Shown: positions 51,655 to 62,805, counted from the stretch's first letter. The stretch is 64,000 bases of DNA from Rhinopithecus roxellana (GCF_007565055.1 NC_044558.1:83893444-83957443); one strand, 5' to 3'. The notes: generated by a model from the sequence alone, not told the origin. Made by a program: numbers and translations.

Positions 51655-51737
51655 TTATTTTCTTCTTGAGAAAAGTTCTCACTCTGTCATCCAAGCTGGA
51701 GTGCAGTGGCATGATCTCGGCTTACTGCAACCTCTGC
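51655..51737 (-). mobile_element. Truncated Alu
   Basis: First arm only; AGTGAGTTAA flanks it on both sides. Confidence 0.85.
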
Positions 51738-51963
51738 CAAGTGAGTTAATTTACATACAAAGATTAATAATAGTACATGTGATATTTGGAAATGGGAGGG
51801 GAAAAAAATCCCAACGGCATAGAATTTGGGACCTGAGATTGTTTCCCCACTGCCAGTTTTTGCTCTGCCTGTTTTCTTTGCCTGGAATGATTTTTCCCTA
51901 CTCCTAGGTGTGATTGTCAAAATATGTAACCCATATTTTGGGTTCATATTTTGGATTCATATT

Positions 51964-52262
51964 TGGCTCAGTGGCTCATGCCTGTAATCCCAGCACTTGG
52001 AGAGGCTGAGGTGGGTGGATCATTTGAGGTCAGGAATTCAAGACGAGCCTGGCCAACATGGTGAAACCCCGTCTCTACTAAAAATACAAAAATCAGCCAG
52101 GTGTGGTGGTGGGCGCCTGTAATCCCAGCTATTTAGGAGGCTGAGGCAGGAGAATCACTTGAACCCAGGAGGCAGAGGTTGTAGTGAGCCAAGATGGCGC
52201 CACTGCACTCAAGCCTGGGCAACAAAGCAAGATTCCGTCTCTAAATAAATAAATACATAAAT
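51964..52262 (+). mobile_element. Alu, (AAAT)n tail
   Basis: Sense Alu missing the first bases, about 360 bases upstream of MORN3 exon 2. Confidence 0.95.
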
Positions 52263-52631
52263 ATAAATATTTAGAAGACATCAAAAATATATATATATAT
52301 ACACGTATACATGATGCCACCCCCTCCCTAGGGGCAGCTTCTCCCTGATGCCATCACAAACCCTCCTGCTCTGGTCTCCCTAGATTCCCAAGTGATTGTG
52401 CCATCAGACCCCCTGGGAGGGGGCCCCTGGGAGAGGCAAGGGAGGGGCCAGCCAAAGGTCAGTCCAGCACTAAAGGATCCCCACCAAGGGCCGTTCACCT
52501 GCCCCCGGAACTCAGAACACACATGACTCGCCCCACTTGAGCTCAGGATCCCGGCATTACACGGGGCACACTGAGCCCCAGATGTTCCTAACCCCTTTCC
52601 AGCACCCTCCATCCTTGCAGAAGCAGCCACC

Positions 52632-52779
52632 ATGCCAGACTCGAATAAGTGCCCGAAAAAGTCGGAGTCCCTGTGGAAGGGGTGGGACCGGAAGGCCCAG
52701 AAGAACGGCCTGCGGCGCCAGGTGTATGCTGTGAATGGCGACTACTACGTGGGCGAGTGGAAGGACAACGTGAAACACG
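52632..52779 (+). CDS. MORN3: MORN3 coding exon 2 (start codon and first MORN repeat)
   Basis: The exon runs from the acceptor TCCTTGCAG|AAGCAG at 52620/52621 to CACG|GTGAGT at 52779/52780. The ATG sits in GCAGCCACCATGCC, a near-ideal Kozak site, and opens 49 codons plus one base. The product begins MPDSNKCPKKSESLWKGW and ends with GDYYVGEWKDNVKHG, the first half of a MORN repeat (YxGxWxxxxxHG). I recognise MORN repeat-containing protein 3, a testis-enriched protein of about 240 residues made mostly of MORN repeats; it has been linked to spermatid structures and to MEIG1. The exon ends in phase 1 and joins exon 3 as G|GG (Gly). The frame continues past the donor without MORN similarity, so that is read-through. 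From memory, the monkey N terminus seems one residue longer than the human one near positions 3-5; this needs an alignment. Confidence 0.95.
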
Positions 52780-53387
52780 GTGAGTGGGACTCTAGGACGG
52801 GCGGCCAGAGTGGGGTCGCAGCCACGGTGGGCAACAGGGCCAGGAAGGCAGCGTACAGAGCTCACTGGGGACATGAGATGTGTCCCCAAGGCTCCCCCAG
52901 GATGAGTGCTGGCCCAGGCCAGCTGGGGGCCTCCATGTGCTGGGGCTTCTGAACAAATTCAGCCCTGACTTCAACAGAGTGAGGGTCTCAGGACCAGCAG
53001 TGGACAGAGGGTCTTGAGAAACTGGCCTGTCCCCGGGGCTCTGGGACCTAGGGGGCTCAGTTCCTGCCTTCTGAGACTTGGGTTAAGCACTAGGCTGGCT
53101 GGCAACAAGAAAAGCCAATCCCCCCGAAACCAGCTTGCAGCGGGGTTCTGGGCTTTGCATTCATCTGTGATGCTCTGCAGAGGGCTGAGCTCCACGCACA
53201 AGGGAGGACCCCCTACTCCATCCCCCCGAGGAGGAGCCAGGGCTCAAGTCTGACCAGCAGGGGGCAAAGGGGTCCTGTCGATACAAACTAAATCCTGATT
53301 GGGGGAAAAAAAGAAAGAAAAAAGAGCTTTTATTTTTAAATGTGACACTGCTGCTCACTCTAGTCTTTCAATTCCAGACTGTGTACT

Positions 53388-53390
<3 letters not shown>
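52780..53390. other. MORN3 intron 2, proximal unique sequence
   Basis: About 600 GC-rich bases free of recognised repeats, ending in a purine run at 53304-53323. Holds a CTCF-like motif. Confidence 0.6.
53254..53267 (+). promoter_or_regulatory. CTCF-like motif in MORN3 intron 2
   Basis: CCAGCAGGGGGCAA in unique sequence 475 bases after exon 2. Confidence 0.5.
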
Positions 53391-53425
<35 letters not shown>

Positions 53426-53570
53426 GACAAGGCCTTGCTCTGTCTCAGAAAAACAGGCTGGAGTGCAATGGTGCCTCGAGATCCTGCAGCCTCAAGATCC
53501 TGGGCTCAATCCTCCTGTCTCAGCCTCCTGAATTGCCGGGATTACAAGTGGGAGTCACTGTGCCTGGCTA
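53391..53570 (-). mobile_element. Partial Alu, old, long poly-T
   Basis: Diverged first monomer with GTCTCAGAAAAACAGGCTGG. Confidence 0.8.
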
Positions 53571-53586
53571 GATTCTGTGCTCTTTG

Positions 53587-53886
53587 TTTTTTTTTTTTTT
53601 TTTTAAGACGGAGTTTCACACTTGTTGCCCAGGCTGGAGTGCAGTGGCACGATCTTGGCTCACCACAACCTCCACCTCCTGAGTTCAAGCAATTCTCCTG
53701 CCTCAGCCTCCAGAGTAGCTGGGATTACAGGCATGCGCCACTATGTCCGACTAATTTTGTATTTTTAGTAAGACGAGGTTTCTCCATGTTGGTCAGGCTG
53801 GTCTCGAACTCCCGACCTCAAGTGATCCACCCGCCTTGGCCTCCCAAAGTGCTGGGATTACAGGTGTGAGCCACTGAGCCCGGCCC
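53587..53886 (-). mobile_element. Alu, full length
   Basis: GATTCTGTGCTCTT at 53571-53584 and 53887-53900 is its target duplication. Confidence 0.95.
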
Positions 53887-53919
53887 GATTCTGTGCTCTT
53901 AACCACCCTGCTCTCCTGC

Positions 53920-53975
53920 CTTGCTGGGTTAAGTGCTTTGGAGTCAAATAAACCCGGGTTAGGATCCCAGTTCCA
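53920..53975 (+). repeat. MIR fragment, piece 1
   Basis: AGTGCTTTGGAGTCAAATAA then CCCGGGTTAGGATCCCAG, sense MIR 5' part. Confidence 0.7.
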
Positions 53976-54197
53976 GGCTGGGGGCGGTGGCTCACATCTG
54001 TAATCCCAGCACTTTGGGAGGCCGAGGCAGGCAGATCACCTGAGGTCAGGAGTTCGAGACTACCTTGGCCAATATGGCGAAATCCCATCTCTACTAAAGA
54101 ATTACAAAAATGGGCCAGGCGGGGCCAGGTGCGGGGCGCCACTGCACTCCAGTCTGGGCGACAGAGCGAGACTCCGTCAAAAAAAAAAAAAAAAAAG
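53976..54197 (+). mobile_element. Alu with large internal deletion
   Basis: GGTGCGGGGCGCCACTGCAC joins linker directly to the right arm. Confidence 0.9.
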
Positions 54198-54239
54198 GTG
54201 CCTGAGTGTATTTTTCAGTTCTTGTGGGTGGCATATGTT

Positions 54240-54362
54240 GTGGACAGAGCCCTGTGCACTGCACAACCCAGCTGTACTGCAGAGCAGCTGTGAAGCTTCA
54301 GGTAAGTCATTTCCTATTCACTGGGTCTTGGCCTCCCCATCTGTGACGGGACAGTGGGCTTC
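54240..54362 (+). repeat. MIR fragment, piece 2
   Basis: AGGTAAGTCATTTCCTATTC then GGCCTCCCCATCTGTGACGG. Confidence 0.65.
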
Positions 54363-54589
54363 CATCTGTGTGCGTCTTGCCGTCCCTTAGACCTTGGAGG
54401 TGTAGACCTAATGCCGATGGGCCAGGGGCTGCAGAAAGCAGACATCAGAGAACTGAGGCCCCCTCTCTTCAAGACACATGCTTTGACCAAGCTGAAGTGA
54501 GTTGCTGTGGTATAAGCAGATCAGAAGTGGTCAAGACAGTCGTTATAGAAGTTGAGGACAGAGTGGCCTGGTGGGTCCCCACGCCGCTC

Positions 54590-54715
54590 ATTCATTCGCT
54601 CCACAAACACTTACTGAACTCCCAATCCATTCCAGGCCCTGTGTGGGGCATCCAGCATGATCCTAGCCCTCAGGGAGCTTACTGTGTTGCAGAGAACCTG
54701 CCCAGGAAGGTAACG
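54590..54715 (-). repeat. LINE-2 fragment
   Basis: TTCATTCGCTCCACAAACAC then CCTCAGGGAGCTTACTGTG. Confidence 0.75.
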
Positions 54716-54805
54716 TGCTCATTTTACAGATGAGGCACATGGCGCTCAGAGAGAGGAAGTAACTTACTCAAGGTCAAGGGGCTACAGGTGGTGGCATCTG
54801 GATAT
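54716..54805 (-). repeat. MIR fragment
   Basis: CTCATTTTACAGATGAGGCA then CTTACTCAAGGTCAAGGGGC. Confidence 0.8.
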
Positions 54806-54972
54806 GAAGGGGACCAGAGAGGAGACATGAAGGAGCCATGAGAACACAGACTGTGGGAGAGGTGATGTACCAGCTGAACCAGACAGGAGGAGGATGAGTT
54901 CACCAGGCAGGGGGTATGCCTGCTAGGCAGTGCAGTCAGAATTGGGGGATGCTCTGGAGGACTGAGAGGGTA

Positions 54973-55098
54973 CTGGGCATGGCAGTGCATACCTGTAGTT
55001 CCAGCTACTCGGGAGGGTGAGGCGGGAGGATTGCTTGAGGCTAGGCATTGGAGACCAGCCTGGGCAACGTAGCAAGACCCCATCTCTGCAAAATAGAA
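54973..55098 (+). mobile_element. Alu, old, first part
   Basis: Left arm ending CTCTGCAAAATAGAATAC; right arm resumes at 55401. Confidence 0.85.
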
Positions 55099-55100
55099 TA

Positions 55101-55400
55101 CTTTTTTTTTTTTTTGAGACGAAGTTTTGCTCTTGTCACCCAGGCTGGAGTGCAGTGGCATGACCTTGACTCACTGAAACCTCCGCCTCCTAGGTCAAGC
55201 CTGATTCTCCTGCCTCAGCCTCCTGAGTAGCTGGAATTACAGGCATGTGCCACCACACCCAGCTAATTTTTGTATTTTTAGTAGAGACGGGGGTTTCACC
55301 ATGTCGGCCTGGCTGGTCTCGAACTCCTGACCTCAGGTGATCCGTCTGCCTCGGCCTCCCAAAGTGCTGGGATTACAGGTATGAGCCACTGCACCCGGCC
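55101..55400 (-). mobile_element. Alu nested, opposite strand
   Basis: AAAATAGAAT/AAAATAGAAA copies flank it; splits the older Alu. Confidence 0.95.
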
Positions 55401-55604
55401 TTAGAAAATAGAAAACTTAAGGAATTAGCTAGATATGGTGGTATGCTCCTGTAGTCCCAGCTACTCAGGAGGCTGAGGCAGGAGGATCGCTTGAACCCAG
55501 GAGTTAAGAGAGGCTGCAGTGAGCCATGGTTGCGCCACTACACTCCAGAGTGAGACCCTGTCTCAAAAGAAAAGAAAAGAAAAAAAAGAAAAAGAAAAAA
55601 AGGA
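55401..55604 (+). mobile_element. Alu, old, second part
   Basis: GGAATTAGCTAGATATGGTG continues from 55098; AAAAG-rich tail. Confidence 0.85.
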
Positions 55605-55748
55605 GACTGGAAACCAGTGTGGCTGCAATAGAGTGAGCAAGGGGAGAGAGACCGGGCAGGTCAGTAGCACCAACCATATAGGGTCTCACGGGCTGTGATG
55701 ACATTTGCCTTTATCCCAGAGGCAAGCAGCAAATGGCTTAAAAGTAGG
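55605..55748 (-). repeat. LINE-2 fragment
   Basis: CAGTGTGGCTGCAATAGAGT then GAGCAAGGGGAGAGAGA, an antisense L2 segment. Confidence 0.6.
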
Positions 55749-56058
55749 GGCTGGACAGGCACAGTGGTTCACGTCTGTAATCACAGCACTTTGGGAGGCT
55801 GATACAGGCAGATTATGAGGTCAGGAGTTTGAAGACCAGCCTGGCCAGCACAGTGAAACCTCGTCTCTATTAAAAAAATACAAAAAATTAGCCAGGCATG
55901 ATGGCACACGCATGTAATCCCAGCTACTCGGGAGGCTGAGGCAGGAGAATTGCTTGTATCCAGGAGGCAGAGGTTGCAATAAGCCGAGATTGCGCCACTG
56001 CACTCCAGCCTGGGCAACAGAGTGAGACTCTCTCTCAAAAAAAAAAAAAAAAAAAAAG
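55749..56058 (+). mobile_element. Alu, full length
   Basis: Sense, 20-base A-tail. Confidence 0.95.
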
Positions 56059-56189
56059 GGAGGGGGCCATGCTCGGTCACTGCTTACATCCTCACCATCC
56101 TAACACCCGGCGGGGAGGGGTGCACCACATATGTGTAGCATGAATAGTGAGTCCACATGAATTAGGAATAACCAAGTTCACACCGACTT

Positions 56190-56472
56190 CACAATTTGTA
56201 TTGAGTACCTACTATGTGCCAGGAACTATGCTAAACTCTGTGGAAATGTAGCAGTGAAGAAAACAAAGATACCTGTTCTTATGAAGTGTATGTTTAGCAG
56301 GGCTAGACTGACAACAAATGATAAATATAATAAGTAAATAATATACTATGTTAGAGGTGGTAGGTATACATGTATGAAAACAGAAAAACCATAGGGTAAT
56401 CTGAGTTTGCAGAATTAAATGGTGGTCTCAACTCAGTGAACAGATGAATTCTCAGTCAAGACTTGGAGGAGA
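56190..56472 (-). repeat. LINE-2, piece 1
   Basis: TGTATTGAGTACCTACTATG then CAGTGAAGAAAACAAAGATA; the element continues at 56775 and 57547. Confidence 0.85.
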
Positions 56473-56774
56473 GGGCCAGGCACGGTGGCTTACACCTGTT
56501 ATCCCAGCACTTTGGGAGGCCGAGGTGGGTGGATCACGAGGTCGGGAGATGTGGACCATCCTGGCCAACATGGTGAAACCCTGTCTCAAGTAAAAATACA
56601 AAAAATTAGCCGAGCGTGGTGGCAGGAGCCTGTAGTCCCAGCTACTCGGGAGGCTGAGGCGGGAGAATGGTGTGAACCCGGGAGGCGGAGCTTGTAGTGA
56701 GCCAAGATTGTGCCACTGCACTCCAGCCTGGGTGACAGAGCCAGACTCTGTCTCGGGAAAAAAAAAAAAAAAAA
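56473..56774 (+). mobile_element. Alu, full length
   Basis: Inserted in L2; GACTTGGAGGAGAG / GACTTTGGAAGAGAG flank it. Confidence 0.95.
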
Positions 56775-56945
56775 GAGACTTTGGAAGAGAGGGAGTAACT
56801 GAGTGGATGTTTGCAGGGACTAGGATAGAAGGTGGCGTGACCAGCTGGAGCAGAGGAACATACCTGGGGTGTTCAAGGAACAGCCAGGAGGACGGTGTGA
56901 GTGAAACAGAGTGAGGAAGAGGAGGAGGTCAGAGAGGTTGAGGGC
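56775..56945 (-). repeat. LINE-2, piece 2
   Basis: GGTGTTCAAGGAACAGCCAG then GTCAGAGAGGTTGAGGG. Confidence 0.8.
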
Positions 56946-57237
56946 TGGCAGGGCATGGTGGCTCACGCCTGTAATCCCAGCACTTTGAGAGGCCGAGGTG
57001 GGCAGATCACTGGAGGTCAGGAGTTCCACAGCAGCCTGGCCAGCATGGCAAAACCCAATCTCTACTAAAAATACAACAAATTAGCTGGGTCAAGTGGTGA
57101 ACGCCTGTAATCCCAGCTACTAGGGAGGCTGAGACAGGAGAATCGCTTAAATCCGGGAGGTGGAAGTTACAGTAAGCCAAGATCATGCCACTGCACTCCA
57201 GCCTGAGTGCCAGAGCAAGACTCTGCCTCAAAAAAAA
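56946..57237 (+). mobile_element. Alu, full length
   Basis: Sense, first of an abutting pair inside L2. Confidence 0.95.
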
Positions 57238-57238
57238 C

Positions 57239-57546
57239 AGGCCCAGCGTGGTCCCTCATGCCTGAAATCCCAGCACTTTGGGAGGTCGAGATAGGCAGAT
57301 TGCCTGAGGTCAGGAGTTCAAGACCAGCCTAGCCAACATGGTGAAACCCCATCTCTACTAAAAATACAAAAATTAGCCGGGCATGATGGCAGGTGCCTGT
57401 AATCCCAGCTACTTGGGAGGCTGAGACAAGAGAATTGCTTGAACCTGGGAGGAGGAGGTTACAGTGAGCTGAGATTGCGCCATTGCACTCCAGCCTGGGA
57501 GTTTCCAAGAGCGAAACTCCATCTTAAAAAAAAAAAAAAAAAAAGA
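57239..57546 (+). mobile_element. Alu, full length
   Basis: Sense, head GGCCCAGCGTGGTCCCTCAT; GAGTTTCCAAGAGCG insertion near its end. Confidence 0.95.
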
Positions 57547-57790
57547 AAGTTGTGGGCTAAAGAAGGGTAGTCAGATCATACAGGACCTTGTCAGCCACGG
57601 TAAGAACTTTGGATTTGACTCTGTGACACAGGGAGGATTTAGAGCAGAGGAATGACATGATCTGATTCATGTCCTATAACACCCATGCTGGCTATTTTGT
57701 TGTGAATGAGGTGGGGGCAGCAAGACCCCTCAGAGGCCCTTGCAGACATCCACATGAGAGATGACAGCATCAGTAAATCAGGAGAACGAA
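57547..57790 (-). repeat. LINE-2, piece 3
   Basis: CAGATCATACAGGACCTTGT, ACTTTGGATTTGACTCTG and CACATGAGAGATGACAGC. Confidence 0.8.
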
Positions 57791-57989
57791 GCACCCCATA
57801 AAAGCAAATTATTAGAAAGGCAGGAATAGAGCCAACCTCGGGGAAGGCTTAGAACAACTTTGCCATCTTATTTCTGCTTCTCCCTGGCTGGGCTTTTTTC
57901 TCTCTTCCTGCAAGTATACCTCTGCATGATACACATGTCTGCCAGCATCTTAGTGACAGGATGGAGGAATCCCCTTCACTTCCTGATGT

Positions 57990-58577
<588 letters not shown>

Positions 58578-58815
58578 TAGGTCTCCAAATCTTGTACATC
58601 TTATAACAAAAAGTATGCACCCTTTGACAGAACATCTCCACATTTTCCCCACCCCACCAGCCCCTGGTAACTGCTATTTTACTGTTTCTATGAGTTTGAC
58701 TTTTTTAGATTCCACATATAAGTAAAATCATGCAGTATTTGTCTTTCTGTGCTTGGCTTAATTTCACTTGGCATAATGTCCTCCAGATTCATCCATGTTG
58801 TCACAAATGGCATGT
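58578..58815 (-). repeat. L1M antisense fragment
   Basis: CAGCCCCTGGTAACTGCTAT then GGCATAATGTCCTCCAGATT, antisense L1M 3' region. Confidence 0.85.
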
Positions 58816-58909
58816 TTTCTTTCTTTCTTTCTCCTTTTCCTTCCTTCCCTTCCTTCCTTCCCCCCTCCCTCCCCCTGACCCCCTTTCTTCCTTTCTTTCT
58901 TTCTTTCTT
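58816..58909 (+). repeat. CT-rich (CTTT/CCTT)n tract
   Basis: Pyrimidine tail of the Alu at 59203, into which a younger AluY inserted. Confidence 0.85.
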
Positions 58910-59202
58910 TTTTTTTTTTTTTTGAGGCGGAGTCTCGCTCTGTCGCCCGGGCTGGAGTGCAGTGGCGCAATCTCGGCTCACTGCAAGCTCCGCCTCCCGG
59001 GTTCACGCCATTCTCCTGCCTCAGCCTCCCGAGTAGCTGGGACTACAGGCGACCGCCACCTCGCCCGGCTAGTTTTTGTATTTTTAGTAGAGATGAGGTT
59101 TCACTGTGTTAGCCAGGATGGCCTCGATCTCCTGACCTCGTGATCCGCCTGTCTCGGCCTCTCAAAGTGCTGGGATTACAGGCTTGAGCCACCGTGCCCA
59201 GC
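58910..59202 (-). mobile_element. AluY nested in the tail of another Alu
   Basis: CCCCTTTCTTCCTTTCTT is present on both sides. Confidence 0.95.
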
Positions 59203-59497
59203 CCCTTTCTTCCTTTCTTGGAGTCTCACTCTGTCACCTGAGCTGGAGTGCAGTGGCACGACCTCGGCTCACTGCAACCTCTGACTCCCAGGTTCAAGTG
59301 ATTCTCCTGCCTCAGCCTCCAGAGTAGCTGGGATTACAGGTATGCACCACCACGCCCAGCTAATTTTTGTATTTTTAGTAGATACCAGGTTTCACCATGT
59401 TGGCCAGGCTGGTCTCGAACTCCTGACCTCAAGTGATCAGCCTGCCTTGGCCTCCCAAAGTGCTGGGATTACAGGCATGAGCCACTGCTCCCAGCCC
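59203..59497 (-). mobile_element. Alu, host of the nested AluY
   Basis: Antisense body starting GGAGTCTCACTCTGTCACCT. Confidence 0.95.
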
Positions 59498-59500
59498 CCA

Positions 59501-59502
<2 letters not shown>

Positions 59503-59533
<31 letters not shown>

Positions 59534-59829
59534 GAGATTGAGAGAGAGAATCTCACTCTTGTTGCCCAGGCTGGAGTGCAATGGTGTGATCTCGGCTCAG
59601 CTCACTGTAACCTCCACCTTCCAGGTTCAAGCAGTTTTCCCACCTCAGCCTCACAAGTAGCTGAGATTACAGGCACCCACCACCACACCCAGCTAATTTT
59701 TTATATTTTTAGTAGAGATGGGGTTTCACTGTATTGGCCAGACTGGTCTCGACCTCCTGACCTCAGGCAATCCACCAGCCTCAGCCTCCCAAAGTGCTGG
59801 GATTACATGTGTGAGCCACCGCACCCAGC
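59503..59829 (-). mobile_element. Alu, full length
   Basis: CCCCATAAGAT on both sides is the target-site duplication. Confidence 0.95.
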
Positions 59830-59831
59830 CC

Positions 59832-60030
59832 CCCCATAAGATATTCTTACACCCATTTTATAGCTGAGGTATCTGAGGCTCAGAGAGACCCAAGGAATTA
59901 ACTTACTTGGTTAAGGTCACAAAGCTCAGAAGGATAATGTTGAATTTGTTGCTGGGTTACCAAGGACCCAGACTTGAATTGGCCAATATAGGTACTCCAC
60001 AAATATTTTATTCATCCTTTCATTAAATAT
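59832..60030 (-). repeat. MIR with adjoining L2-like end
   Basis: ACCCATTTTATAGCTGAGGT then CTTGGTTAAGGTCACAAAGC is MIR; ACAAATATTTTATTCATCCT near 60000 is L2-like. Confidence 0.7.
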
Positions 60031-60036
60031 GTATTA

Positions 60037-60165
60037 AGCTGGGTGCAGTGGTGTGTGCTTGTATTCCCAGCTCTTCAAGAGGCTGAGAAGGGAGAATCTC
60101 TTGAGCTCAAGAGTTCAAGACCAGCCTGGGCAACATAGCAACACCCTATCTCTAAAAGAAAGAAA
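60037..60165 (+). mobile_element. Alu left monomer (FLAM-like)
   Basis: First of five sense copies in a row; no right arm. Confidence 0.85.
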
Positions 60166-60450
60166 TGCCTGGTGTGGTGCCTTGTGCCTGTAATCCCAAT
60201 ACTTTGGGAGTCCCAGGCAGGAGGATTGCTTGAGCCCAATAGTTTGAGACCAGCCTGGGCAATATAGAGAGACTCCACCTCTATAAATTTTTTTTAAAAA
60301 TTAGCCAGGTGGAGTGGCATGCACCTGTGGTCTCAGGTACTCAAGAGGCTGAGGTGGAAGGATCATTTGAGCCTGGGTGGTTGAGGCTGCAGTGAGCTGT
60401 GCACGTTAGCCTAGGCAATACAGCCAGTCCTTTCCTGTCTAAAAACAAAA
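60166..60450 (+). mobile_element. Alu, old (AluJ-like)
   Basis: GGATTGCTTGAGCCCAATAG left arm; deletion in right arm at GCTGTGCACGTTAGCC. Confidence 0.9.
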
Positions 60451-60746
60451 AACTGGGTGCAGTGGCTCATGCCTGTAATCCCAGCACTTTGGGAGGCCGA
60501 GGCGGGTGGATCATCTGAGGTTGGGAGTTTGAAACCAGCCTGACCAACATGGAGAGACCCTGTCTCTACTGAAAATACAAAATCAGCCGGGTGTGGTGGT
60601 GCATTCCCATAATCCCAGCTACTAGATGGGCTGAGGCAGAAGAATTGCTTGTACCTAAGAGGTGGAGGTTGCAGTGAGCCAAGATCGAGCCATTGCACTC
60701 CAGCCTGGGCAATGAGAGCGAAACTCCGTCTCAAAAAAAAAAAAAA
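60451..60746 (+). mobile_element. Alu, full length
   Basis: Sense, tail 60733-60746. Confidence 0.95.
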
Positions 60747-60747
60747 G

Positions 60748-61062
60748 GGTCGGGCACGGTAGCTCAAGTCTGTAATCCCAGCACTTTGGGAGGCCGAGAT
60801 GGGCGGATCACAAGGTCAGGAGATAGAGACCATCCTGGCTAACACAGTGAAACTCCGTCTCTACTAAAAAATACAAAAAAAAAAAAAAAAACTAGTCGAG
60901 TGTGTTGGCGGGCGCCTGTAGTCCCAGCTACTCAGGAGGCTGAGGCAGGAGAATGGCGTAAACCCGGGAGGCAGAGCTTGCAGTGAGCTGAGATCCGGCC
61001 ATTGCACTCCAGCCTGGGCGACAGAGCGAGACTCCGTCTCAAAAAAAAAAAAAAAAAAAAAA
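60748..61062 (+). mobile_element. AluY, Old World monkey type
   Basis: GAGATCCGGCCATTGCACTC arm and an extra A-run in the linker. Confidence 0.95.
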
Positions 61063-61063
61063 G

Positions 61064-61361
61064 TCTGGGCACGGTGGCTCATGCCTGTAATCCCAGCATT
61101 ACAGGAGGGGCCAAGGCAGGCAGATCACAATGTCAGGAGTTAGACACCAGCCTGGCCAATATGGTGAAACCACATCTCTACTAAAAATACAAAAATTAGC
61201 TGGGCATGGTGGCGGGTGCCTGTAATTCTAGCTACTGGGGAGGCTGAGGCAGGAGAATCTGTTGAACCCAGGAGGCGGAGGTTGCAGTGAGCTGAGATCA
61301 CAACACTGCACTTCAGCCTGGGTGACAGAGCAAGACTCTATCTCAAAAAAAAAAAAAAAAA
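61064..61361 (+). mobile_element. Alu, full length
   Basis: Sense, last of the array. Confidence 0.95.
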
Positions 61362-61365
61362 CAAT

Positions 61366-61393
61366 TAACAGGTATTAGTCACCTACAACATGC
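61366..61393 (-). repeat. LINE-2, left part, split by LTR
   Basis: TATTAGTCACCTACAACATGC; continues at 62481 and 62806. Confidence 0.6.
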
Positions 61394-62480
61394 TATCGGG
61401 GGAACCCCCCGCCCAGATATTCAACATGGGTTCTTTTCTATTTTGCTAAGTGTCGACTGGTCTGAGAAATAAAGGGAAAGAGTACAAAAGAGAGAAATTT
61501 TAAAGCTGGGTGTCTGGGGGAGACATCACACGTCAGCAGGTTCCATGATGCTCCTGAGCCGTAAAACCAGCAAGTTTTTATTAGCGACTTTCAAAAGGGG
61601 AGGGAGTGTACGAATAGGTTGTGGGTCACAGGGATCACATGCTTCACAAGGTAATAAAATATCACAAAGCAAATGGAGGAAGGGCGAGATCACAGGACCA
61701 CAGGATGGGGCGAAATTAAAATTGCTAATGAAGTTTCGGGCACGCATTTTCATTGATAACATCTTATCAGGAGACAGGGTTTGAGAGCAGACAATCTGTC
61801 TGACCAGAATTTATTAGGGGGGAATTTCCTCATCCTAATAAGCTTGGGAGCGCTACAGAAGACCGGGGCTTAGTTCATCCCTTTGGCTTCGACGGTAAAA
61901 GACAGCCGCCCCCTAAGGGGCCATTTAGAGGCCTACTCTCAGGGGCGCATTCTTTTTCTCAGGGATGTTCCTTGCTGAGAAAAAGAATTCAGCGATATTT
62001 CTCCTATTTGCTTTTGAAAGAAGAGAAATGTGGCTCTGTTCTGCCCGGCTCACCAGCAGTCAGAGTTTAAGGTTATCTCCCTTGTTCCCTGAACACTGCT
62101 GTTATCCTGTTCTTTTTTCAAGGTGCCCAGATTTCATATTGTTCAAACACACGTGCTGTACAAACAATCTGTGCAATTAATGTAATCATCACATGGTCCT
62201 GAGGCGACATTCATCTTCCTCAGTTTACAAAGATGATGGGATTAAGAGATTAAAGACAAGACAGGCATAGGAAATCACAAGGGTATTGATTGGGGAAGTG
62301 GTAAGTGTCCGTGAAATCTTCACAATTTATGTTCAGAGATTGCAGTAACGACAGGTGTAAGAAATTATAAAAGTATTAATTTGGGGAACTAATAAATATC
62401 CATGAAATCTTCACAATTTATGTTCTTCTGCCACGGCTTCAGCCGGTCCCTCCATTCAGGGTCCCTGATTTCCCGCAACA
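61394..62480 (-). mobile_element. Solo LTR, ERVK-type (LTR13/MER9-like), MORN3 intron 2
   Basis: A 1087-base LTR on the minus strand, from TGTTGCGGGAAATC at 62480 to CCCCGATA at 61394, flanked by a perfect 6-bp duplication ACATGC (61388-61393, 62481-62486). It holds a minus-strand AATAAA at 61577-61582 and a roughly 90-base internal tandem repeat in which TGAAATCTTCACAATTTATG occurs twice (near 62312 and 62403). No retroviral coding sequence flanks it, so it is a solo LTR left by recombination. I recall this LTR type from HERV-K-related groups; the exact family is uncertain. It is antisense to MORN3 and about 900 bases upstream of exon 3. Confidence 0.85.
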
Positions 62481-62494
62481 ACATGCCAGGCACA

Positions 62495-62805
62495 GTTTTT
62501 TTTTTTTTTTTTTTTTTTTGAGATGGAGTTTCGCTCTTTTTTCCCAGGCTGGAGCACAATGACGCCATCTCGTCTCACTGCAACCTCCGCCTCCCAGTTT
62601 CAAGTGATTCTCCTGCCTCAGCTTCCTGAGTAGCTGGGATTACAGGTGCCTGCCACCACGCCCAGCTAATTTTTATAGTTTTAGTAGACACAGGGTTTCA
62701 CCATATTGGCCAGGCTGGTCTCGAACTCCTGACCTCAGGTGATCCACCCACCTCAGCTTCCCAAAATGCTGGGATTACGGGCGTTAGCCACTGTGCCCAG
62801 TCTCC
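62495..62805 (-). mobile_element. Alu beside the LTR
   Basis: CCAGGCACAG on both sides is the target duplication within L2. Confidence 0.95.

Noticed and set aside
61394..62480. Full-length endogenous retrovirus
   Set aside because: Only one LTR with its target duplication is present; no primer-binding site, gag, pol or env sequence on either side.
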